This document shows, in pieces, positions 1 to 5,038 of a stretch of DNA of 6,938 bases (the first letter of the stretch is position 1; the number at the start of each line of letters is the position of its first letter). The stretch lies in NCBI GenBank assembly GCA_964635545.1, contig CAZWOA010000127.1, positions 1-6,938 on the forward strand. The letters are read 5' to 3'. Made by a program: the position numbers and the translations under genes. The DNA is from JAGPIS01 sp964635545. GTDB lineage: Bacteria; Bacteroidota; Bacteroidia; Bacteroidales; Marinilabiliaceae. Below the pieces are notes generated by a model that saw only the letters and a program-made list of their open reading frames with translations, was not told the DNA's origin and did no database searches.

Positions 1-13
1 ACTACGATGCCTC

Positions 14-155
14 GAGATTTCTCACTACGTTCGAAATGACAGATTGCTTGCTATGCCTTTTGGAGGGGGGGATTGTTTGGCGGCTCTGCCGCCAAACAAT
101 CCCCATACATCAAATAAAAGTTTACAAAATCATTCCGACCACGGGGAGGAATCTC
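14..155. repeat. Nested inverted-repeat element (REP/BIME- or MITE-like)
   Basis: The outer arms are 14-39 and 130-155, both 26 nt. The reverse complement of the left arm matches the right arm at 19 of 26 positions without gaps; both have the form TCATT(T/C)CGA...GA(A/G)GAATCTC or close to it. They are centred near position 84.5, and a perfect hairpin (68-104) sits at almost the same centre (86). The two spacers (40-67 and 105-129) show no obvious complementarity. The arms resemble the short 'TCATTTCGACC...GAGAAATCTC' type of intergenic repeat I associate with Bacteroidetes genomes; that resemblance is from memory and unchecked. The paired inverted arms suggest a BIME-like unit mobilised by a REP-associated transposase, or a small MITE. 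No transposase is present here. Confidence 0.55.
68..104. repeat. Perfect 17-bp hairpin with 3-nt loop
   Basis: Bases 68-84 (starting GGGGATTG and ending GGCGGC) pair without mismatch with 88-104, leaving the loop TCT at 85-87. The stem is GC-rich at both ends and would be very stable as RNA or as a cruciform. Neither side has a run of T (downstream on + is atacatcaaat; downstream on - is ccctccaaaag), so it does not look like a classical intrinsic terminator. It forms the core of the larger inverted-repeat element. Confidence 0.8.
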
Positions 156-170
156 ATTACCCAATCACCA

Positions 171-265
171 ATATTGCTAGCGAAGCGATGAAACAATGTT
201 TAGCGTAGCTCGCTCGAACTTGTTCGCTTGGCTTGCCAAGAAACAACGTTCAGCGGAGCTAATAT
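171..265. repeat. Intergenic repeat block with direct and inverted repeats
   Basis: This 95-bp stretch is framed by inverted ends: ATATTGCT at 171-178 and AGCTAATAT at 257-265, which pair with a one-base gap. Inside are two direct copies of a 21-nt unit at 190-210 and 240-260, exactly 50 nt apart, matching at 18 of 21 positions (core GAAACAAYGTTYAGCG). There are several small hairpins: AAAC-AAT-GTTT at 191-201, CGAAC-TT-GTTCG at 215-226 and CTTGGC-TT-GCCAAG at 227-240. It has no open reading frame and is richer in G+C than the adjacent AT-rich leader. It is probably a dispersed intergenic repeat; a structured RNA is the alternative. Confidence 0.5.
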
Positions 266-319
266 CTTTTTTGGATAATTAGAAAAATCACCAGATTATT
301 TATGCAAAAATTATTCTTA

Positions 320-327
320 TATTTTTG
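320..327 (+). promoter_or_regulatory. Candidate -7 box for the UPF0104 gene
   Basis: TATTTTTG at 320-327 matches the Bacteroidetes -7 consensus TAnnTTTG exactly and lies about 80 nt upstream of the ATG at 406. There is no good TTTG -33 box at the usual 19-21 nt spacing (the nearest is TTTA at 299-302), and the region is very AT-rich, so chance matches are likely. Confidence 0.3.
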
Positions 328-405
328 ATTTTTTTGCTATTTTAGCCAGCTTGAAACCTGACAGCTTTTCTGATTATCTAAAAATATCAATAATTATTTT
401 CTTAG

Positions 406-1335
406 ATGGAAGCTAAAAAAAGAGTGTGGAACATCGTTAAACTGCTGCTTAAAATTACATTTTCGGCCGCTGCTATATGGTACGTGGTGTCTAAACTCGA
501 TATCAATACAATTGGGGCTGAGATTGCCGATGCCAATTACTGGTACCTTATAGCCGGATTTGCCGTGTATGCACTGTCTCAATTGGTTAGTGCCCATAGG
601 CTCAACTGTATGTTTAAAACCATGAGTCTTAATCTCGGTAATATTGTGAATGTCAAGCTGTACTGGCTGGGTATGTTCTATAATTTTTTCCTTCCCGGTG
701 GAGTAGGTGGCGATGGTTATAAGGTGTTTTTTATCAATAAATATTTCAAAACTCCCGTTAAAAGCCTGCTTGCAGCCGTGTTTGCCGACCGTCTTAGCGG
801 CCTTTCTGTAATTTGCATCTATCTGCTTGCACTGGTCTATTTTATCGATTACTCATTCCCTTATCAAGGTTATCTTTTTCTGATGATTCCCCTCGTGAGC
901 GGTGGCTACTGGCTTTTTCTATATATTTTCGGCCGTAGGCTTACAGCTGCGTTCTGGCGTGTGGTGTGCTACTCCCTTGTGGTTCAGGGATTACAGATGG
1001 TTGTTGTGATATTTATTCTGATGTCGATGGATGCCGTCACTTCCGATCAGGCACACGACTACCTGTTTCTTTTCCTGCTTAGTAGCATAGCATCCGCAGT
1101 GCCCATAACCCTTGGCGGTATCGGTGCCCGCGAAATGACTTTTGTGATTGGATCACAGCTTCTTGGTACCAATCAGGAACATGCTGTGGCACTGAGTCTT
1201 ATGTTTTACATCATATCACTTATCAGCTCATTGCCCGGACTAATTTATGTGATGAAGCCGGCACTTATTCTTTCCGAAGATGAAATAGAGATTGAACCTG
1301 TTGAAGTTCCGATTGTTGAAAGTGAATCGTGCTGA
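406..1335 (+). CDS. Lysylphosphatidylglycerol synthase TM-region / UPF0104 family membrane protein
   Basis: The product is a 309-residue polytopic inner-membrane protein. Hydrophobic segments are visible at roughly 10-28, 45-62, 83-97, 118-147, 153-175, 185-206, 217-236 and 259-283. The family signatures are present: FFLPGGVGGDGYK at 94-106, ADRLSGL at 127-133 and PITLGGIGAREM at 233-244. These belong to the LPG_synthase_TM/UPF0104 group, the flippase-like membrane half of MprF. There is no C-terminal aminoacyl-transferase domain, so lysyl-PG synthesis is not expected; lipid or glycolipid translocation is an inference from the family, and the substrate is unknown. The tail from 290 is acidic (EDEIEIEPVE) and probably cytoplasmic. 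The ATG at 406 lies in an AT-rich leader without a Shine-Dalgarno sequence, as is usual in Bacteroidetes. A 60-bp gap with its own promoter separates it from the next gene. Confidence 0.85.
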   Translation: MEAKKRVWNIVKLLLKITFSAAAIWYVVSKLDINTIGAEIADANYWYLIAGFAVYALSQLVSAHRLNCMFKTMSLNLGNIVNVKLYWLGMFYNFFLPGGVGGDGYKVFFINKYFKTPVKSLLAAVFADRLSGLSVICIYLLALVYFIDYSFPYQGYLFLMIPLVSGGYWLFLYIFGRRLTAAFWRVVCYSLVVQGLQMVVVIFILMSMDAVTSDQAHDYLFLFLLSSIASAVPITLGGIGAREMTFVIGSQLLGTNQEHAVALSLMFYIISLISSLPGLIYVMKPALILSEDEIEIEPVEVPIVESESC

Positions 1336-1341
1336 TGCACA

Positions 1342-1372
1342 TTTGGATAAACAGGTTTTTTTGTTATTTTTG
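1342..1372 (+). promoter_or_regulatory. Bacteroidetes-type promoter (TTTG - 19 nt - TAnnTTTG)
   Basis: TTTG at 1342-1345 is followed after exactly 19 nt by TATTTTTG at 1365-1372, a full match to the Bacteroidetes -33/-7 consensus recognised by the primary sigma factor (sigma-ABfr). Transcription would start around 1379-1380, giving a leader of about 16 nt before the ATG at 1396. It lies in the only sizeable gap upstream of the four closely packed genes ending at 4631, so it probably drives that whole cluster. Confidence 0.6.
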
Positions 1373-1395
1373 AATCTTATTACACTATTTTCAAT

Positions 1396-1722
1396 ATGAT
1401 TGTTGACGAACAACAGTGGAATGAGCTGATACTGCGTATTAGCAAACACTTTAAAGTTACCGCCAATTACGAGTTTGTGCTATTTGTGATTGGGGTGAAT
1501 GAGCTGGGACGGGGCTTCCTTAATTTCACCAAGGATGAGAAGATGGATATTATGAATCTGGGTAGCTGCGTGCTGCTTAATCATAAGGGATTGCTGAAAA
1601 AGAGCGGCGTAGATGAGCATGGCTGGCCCCTGTATGAGCCTGCCAATGGCGAATTGACTGCCGGGCAAACCGATGTGCCGTTCCTGAAAAATGCTATGAT
1701 AGAGTATTTTAGAAATTTCTGA
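1396..1722 (+). CDS. Small conserved protein of unknown function
   Basis: This gene encodes a 108-residue soluble protein with no signal peptide or membrane segment, so it is probably cytoplasmic. The most distinctive part is residues 27-81: a hydrophobic strand or helix (FVLFVIGVNELG), then FTKDEKMD at 44-51, a GSCVLL stretch at 56-61 with the only cysteine (C58), and DEHGWPLYE at 73-81. I recall similar 'F.KDEK.D.M...LL...G.D..GWP' proteins annotated as hypothetical in Bacteroidetes, but I cannot name a Pfam family or a function. The ATG at 1396 follows the promoter at 1342-1372 with a very short leader. The stop codon is only 3 nt from the next gene, so it is almost certainly co-transcribed with the cyclophilin genes. 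Codon use looks like that of its neighbours. Confidence 0.75.
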   Translation: MIVDEQQWNELILRISKHFKVTANYEFVLFVIGVNELGRGFLNFTKDEKMDIMNLGSCVLLNHKGLLKKSGVDEHGWPLYEPANGELTAGQTDVPFLKNAMIEYFRNF

Positions 1723-1725
1723 TAT

Positions 1726-2541
1726 ATGAAATATTTCAATGTTATAATTGTTGCAGTTGCATTGATGCTCGCCTCGTGTGGCGGACAGAAAAATAAGAGC
1801 CAGCTGGTGGTTATTTCAACCCCCTATGGCGATATGACTGTGAAACTTTACGATAAAACCGAGAAGCATAACGCCAATTTTCGCAAGTTGGTGAGTGATG
1901 GCTTTTACGATTCGCTGATGTTTCACAGGGTTATCGACGGCTTTATGATTCAGGGTGGCGACCCGAACTCGCGCACTGCACTACCTGGTGCAGCACTGGG
2001 CGAGGGCGATCCCGGCTACACCATCGATGCCGAGATTATGTTTCCCACTTATTTTCATAAAAAAGGCGCACTTGCTGCAGCACGCACCGGCGATAAGGTT
2101 AATCCGGAGAAAAAATCGAGTGGCTCCCAGTTTTATATCGTTCAGGGTAAGCCACTTACCGATGAAGAACTTGATGCTGCCGAGGATAGGGTTAACAATG
2201 GTCTCAAACAGCAACTTTTCTATCAGCTGCTTGAGCGGTTCAACGATTCGTTGAACATCTATCAGAAGCAGGGCGATTCGCAACGGTTGATGGCACTTAA
2301 CAGCCGCCTGTTCGAACTTGTGGAGGATAGATATGCCGCCATGGAACATTTCAGCATTCCCGATTCTATCAGGCAAGTGTATAAAACCATCGGTGGCACT
2401 CCATTTCTCGATAATAACTATACTGTATTTGGCGAAGTGGTTGATGGTCTCAATATTATTGATAGTATAGCATCTGTTGCCACCGATAATAGAGATCGTC
2501 CGTTGCAGGATGTGCGCATGGCTATAAAGCTGAAAAAATAG
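1726..2541 (+). CDS. Cyclophilin-type peptidyl-prolyl cis-trans isomerase, lipoprotein
   Basis: A 271-residue envelope PPIase catalysing cis-trans isomerisation of X-Pro bonds during folding. A lipoprotein signal ends at LASC, placing the lipidated cysteine at C18; the residues after it (GGQKNK) are not acidic, which argues weakly against surface export. The cyclophilin domain spans about 26-270. The active site is canonical: FHRV with R68 (human CypA R55), F73-M74-x-Q76 (F60, M61, Q63) and SQFYI with Q135. F227 takes the place of CypA W121 and YTVFG at 232-236 replaces HVVFG, both compatible with low cyclosporin sensitivity as in E. coli cyclophilins. An insertion of 81 residues (142-222), largely charged and helix-like, separates SQFYIVQG from GGTPFLD and accounts for the length above a minimal cyclophilin of about 165 residues. 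It begins 3 nt after the preceding gene. Confidence 0.93.
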   Translation: MKYFNVIIVAVALMLASCGGQKNKSQLVVISTPYGDMTVKLYDKTEKHNANFRKLVSDGFYDSLMFHRVIDGFMIQGGDPNSRTALPGAALGEGDPGYTIDAEIMFPTYFHKKGALAAARTGDKVNPEKKSSGSQFYIVQGKPLTDEELDAAEDRVNNGLKQQLFYQLLERFNDSLNIYQKQGDSQRLMALNSRLFELVEDRYAAMEHFSIPDSIRQVYKTIGGTPFLDNNYTVFGEVVDGLNIIDSIASVATDNRDRPLQDVRMAIKLKK

Positions 2542-2576
2542 GCTTTTTGTGTAATGTTTAAATAATTATTGTTTTG

Positions 2577-3380
2577 ATGTCACGGTTAGTTTTTTTACTG
2601 TTTTCTTTGATGATGATGCCCGGTATCTATTCGCAAACTTTCTATGTGCTTATAAATACCGATTATGGCAATATGAAGGTTATGCTCTATGATGACACGC
2701 CAAAGCACCGTGACGAATTTTTGAAACTTGTTAATCAGAAACATTTTGACGGCACTCTTTTCTACCGTTCGGTGAAGAATTTTGTGATTCAGGGCGGGTC
2801 GTCCGATTCGCGTAATGCACCTCAGGGTAAGCATATAGGCTATGGCGAAGAGGCGGTAAATATCGATTCCGAATTCAGTAAGGATCGCTTCCATAAAAAG
2901 GGAGCCATTTGTGCACCGCGCCAGCCCGAGAAGGTTAACATGTTCAAGGTGTCGGATATATCGCAGTTCTACATTGTTAAGGGGCGCAAATATACCGATG
3001 ATGAGCTTACACGACTCGAAATAGCACATAACAACCCCATAAAACGCGAGTTGCGCAACACTTACTATCTTCCTTATAAGGATAAGTTGGAAAAGCTTAA
3101 AAATGAGGATGTTGCAGAGTACAATAAGCTGGCACGCGAGATAAAGGAGAACCTTGATATTCAGTATCGAATAGCCGATGTGCTTGAGTTTACACCGCAA
3201 CAACGCGAAAGCTATACCACCATTGGTGGTACTCCCGATCTGGATAATGAATATACGGTATTTGGCGAAGTGGTTGAAGGAATGGGTGTTATCGATAAAA
3301 TAGCTGCTATACCCGTTGATGCCAACGACCGCCCGGTGAAGGATGTGAAAATGACAATATCAATAATTACCAATAGATAG
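2577..3380 (+). CDS. Divergent periplasmic cyclophilin-type peptidyl-prolyl isomerase
   Basis: The product is 267 residues from the ATG at 2577; a TTG three bases upstream is in frame but less likely. Residues 1-20 form a signal peptide ending near GIYSQ with no lipobox cysteine, so the protein should be soluble in the periplasm, unlike its two neighbours. The cyclophilin domain runs from about 21 to 265. R64 and Q72 (CypA R55 and Q63) and SQFYI (Q130) are kept. However, FHR has become FYR, the CypA M61 position is V70, and the W121 position is D221 where the neighbours have F or Y. Activity is therefore plausible but the substrate pocket is changed. An 80-residue helical insertion (137-216) matches the first paralogue in position and length. 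The C-terminal DRPVKDVKM motif is shared by the trio. The stop codon directly abuts the next ATG. Confidence 0.9.
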   Translation: MSRLVFLLFSLMMMPGIYSQTFYVLINTDYGNMKVMLYDDTPKHRDEFLKLVNQKHFDGTLFYRSVKNFVIQGGSSDSRNAPQGKHIGYGEEAVNIDSEFSKDRFHKKGAICAPRQPEKVNMFKVSDISQFYIVKGRKYTDDELTRLEIAHNNPIKRELRNTYYLPYKDKLEKLKNEDVAEYNKLAREIKENLDIQYRIADVLEFTPQQRESYTTIGGTPDLDNEYTVFGEVVEGMGVIDKIAAIPVDANDRPVKDVKMTISIITNR

Positions 3381-4631
3381 ATGATACGTTACTGCTACAT
3401 AATTCTGTTAATAACCCTTATGGCGGGTTGCGGTAAAGCGCCTAAAAAAAAGGGCACAGTAATGGTTGATTATTACGGACAGAATGAGGCAGGAATTGTA
3501 TCCATTGAAACCTACGATCACTTCAATCAGAAAAAGGGTGAAAGCTACGGTTTTTATGTGGCTCCCGATATTATTGTTACCAACCTCGATTGGATTCAGG
3601 GAGCATTTAAAGCAAAGGCGGCACCAATGGATGGTAAGTTTTTTGAAAATATTACAGGCTATGTGGGCTATAATAAAGCGCTTAACATAGTGCTGCTGCA
3701 TGTGGGCAAGCGCAATAAGCAGTTTTTGGATGTTGGTGAGCCTCAATCCCCCGACTTAATCTACTCACTATTCAATAGCAACAATACGCTCTATCTTGCT
3801 AAATCGGCGGTTGTTGATTCGGCCGGGGTTAAGCTTATCAATGGTAGTTTTGATGCCGGTAAACCTGCTTTTGGCAATAATCATAAGGTGGCTGCAATCA
3901 TTCAAAAAAGTGGCGAAGGTTATGGCATTGTTCCTGCCGACTCCATAGCAGCACTGCTGAAACGGTGCAGTGGCAGTGTTACCTCACTTTACGACCTCAG
4001 GCTGCTCATCGATAAGGAGTATCCGTCGTATAAACTAATCTCCGGATTTAACATCATTACCGATATGGGCAACATCAGAATAAAACTGAGTGATGAAGTG
4101 CCCGATTATCGTGATAACTTTATACGCCTTGTGTGCGATAATTTTTACGACAGCCTGCTGGTGCATCGTGTTTTGAAGGATTTTTTGATTCAGACAGGTG
4201 CATCGGACAGTAAACATGCCGGTCGCGACGATGTGGTGGGATGGCAGGGGCCGGGCTACACGCTGCCTATGCATGTTAACACATCGCTTTTTCATAGGCG
4301 CGGAGCTATAGCGGCTTCAAAACTTCCGCCCGATCGCAATCCTAAAAACAGAAGTGACGGATCGCAGTTCTATATCGTTTCGGGGCGTGTGTTTACGAGT
4401 AGTGAGCTCGATGATCTTGAGAAACAGAAAGGAATAAGATATACGCCTGCCCAGCGCCAAGTTTACACAACTGTTGGCGGTGCACCCTATCTCGATGGAG
4501 ATTACACCGTGTTTGGCGAGGTGGTGAGCGGCATGGAGGTGGTAGATCGTATTGCCGCAGTAGAGGTGTATAATGTTGACAGGCCGCTGGTTGATATCAG
4601 AATAAAGAGAATAGAGCCTATAATGAGGTGA
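3381..4631 (+). CDS. Lipoprotein with degenerate trypsin-like N-domain fused to a cyclophilin domain
   Basis: A 416-residue protein starting immediately after the previous stop (TAG then ATG). The lipobox LMAGC places lipidation at C17. The cyclophilin domain occupies about 222-412: VHRV with R263, F268-L269-x-Q271, GSQFYI at 327-332, Y370 at the CypA W121 position and YTVFGEVV at 375-382. The linker between SQFYIVSG and GGAPYLD is only 30 residues, against 80-81 in the two upstream paralogues. Residues 35-195 are extra and follow the pattern of an HtrA/trypsin-2 domain: GFYVAPDIIVTN at 57-68, LNIVLLHVG at 101-109 and DAGKPA at 158-163. The catalytic His position in the TNxH motif is D70, the Asp of DLALL is N102, and the Ser of GxSGGP is A159, so proteolysis is not expected. 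The cyclophilin assignment is firm; the pseudoprotease reading is inferred from motif order only. Confidence 0.9.
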   Translation: MIRYCYIILLITLMAGCGKAPKKKGTVMVDYYGQNEAGIVSIETYDHFNQKKGESYGFYVAPDIIVTNLDWIQGAFKAKAAPMDGKFFENITGYVGYNKALNIVLLHVGKRNKQFLDVGEPQSPDLIYSLFNSNNTLYLAKSAVVDSAGVKLINGSFDAGKPAFGNNHKVAAIIQKSGEGYGIVPADSIAALLKRCSGSVTSLYDLRLLIDKEYPSYKLISGFNIITDMGNIRIKLSDEVPDYRDNFIRLVCDNFYDSLLVHRVLKDFLIQTGASDSKHAGRDDVVGWQGPGYTLPMHVNTSLFHRRGAIAASKLPPDRNPKNRSDGSQFYIVSGRVFTSSELDDLEKQKGIRYTPAQRQVYTTVGGAPYLDGDYTVFGEVVSGMEVVDRIAAVEVYNVDRPLVDIRIKRIEPIMR

Positions 4632-4813
4632 TATTTTTTTAAATCTATATTGCTTATATTCTGATTGTTGATGAAGTGAAGCTATTTTCTTTAATGTATG
4701 CTTTAAACAAAATAGCCTTGAAAATGTATATAATTGTGAAAATAAATCTATACTTTTCGATAATTGTTTGTTTTGTTTAGTAACTTGAGAGTGTTAAAAT
4801 AAAAGAGTCCGTT
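4632..4813. other. AT-rich intergenic region upstream of the cytochrome bd operon
   Basis: This 182-bp gap has no open reading frame of note, no clear terminator hairpin and no repeat. It must contain the start signals of the downstream operon if that operon is separately transcribed. Partial -7 matches are TAGCCTTG (4713-4720), with TTTA 19 nt upstream at 4690-4693, and TACTTTTC (4751-4758). Neither is convincing, and I see no clear FNR/CRP-type palindrome. Confidence 0.4.
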
Positions 4814-5026
4814 ATGAAACAGCTATTCGCATCGGTTATTAACTTCTATAGTGAGGGATTTGCAGGTATGTCGTCGTGGGCTCGCACTTTATGGATAGTA
4901 ATATTGATAAAGTTATTTATTATGTTTTTTGTGTTAAAGCTGTTTTTCTTCCGAGATACACTAAAAAACAGGTTCGACAATGACGAACAGAGAAGTGAGT
5001 ATGTGATTGAACAAATAACCAAATAA
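4814..5026 (+). CDS. DUF4492 small membrane protein of the cytochrome bd operon
   Basis: A 70-residue protein with one strong membrane segment at about 24-46 (TLWIVILIKLFIMFFVLKLF). It is preceded by an amphipathic start (FYSEGFAGMSSWARTLW) and followed by a charged C-terminus (RDTLKNRFDNDEQRSEYV). The pattern FY..GF..M...RTLW..ILIKLFIMFFVLKLFFF is that of DUF4492, which I know as a neighbour of cydA in Bacteroidetes. It ends 12 nt before cydA, so it belongs to the operon. Its function is not established. By size, topology and position it could be an accessory subunit of the oxidase, comparable in role though not in sequence to CydX or CydH. The ATG at 4814 has only a weak purine stretch (aaaagag) about 7 nt upstream. 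Confidence 0.85.
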   Translation: MKQLFASVINFYSEGFAGMSSWARTLWIVILIKLFIMFFVLKLFFFRDTLKNRFDNDEQRSEYVIEQITK

Positions 5027-5038
5027 ACCTGGAACACG

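Noticed and set aside
68..104. Hairpin as a rho-independent terminator
   Set aside because: There is no T-run after the stem on either strand, and the stem lies at the centre of a larger inverted repeat.
171..265. CRISPR array
   Set aside because: Only two imperfect 21-nt copies are present and the intervening 29 nt is itself palindromic, so there is no repeat-spacer regularity and no cas gene.
406..1335. Full MprF (lysyl-phosphatidylglycerol synthase)
   Set aside because: The protein has only the membrane region of 309 residues and lacks the C-terminal transferase domain.
1955..2376. Overlapping frames on both strands inside the first cyclophilin
   Set aside because: The cyclophilin frame has all family motifs; the others are low-complexity shadow translations.
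2574..2576. TTG as the start codon of the second cyclophilin
   Set aside because: The ATG directly after it gives a normal signal peptide, and ATG is much the more likely start.
2595..3203. Long open frame on the minus strand (about 200 codons) inside the second cyclophilin
   Set aside because: It lies wholly opposite a clear cyclophilin gene, its translation matches no family I recognise, and similar antisense frames occur opposite the other genes.
3486..3965. Active HtrA-type serine protease in the third cyclophilin
   Set aside because: The His, Asp and Ser positions are replaced by Asp, Asn and Ala, so no catalytic triad is visible.
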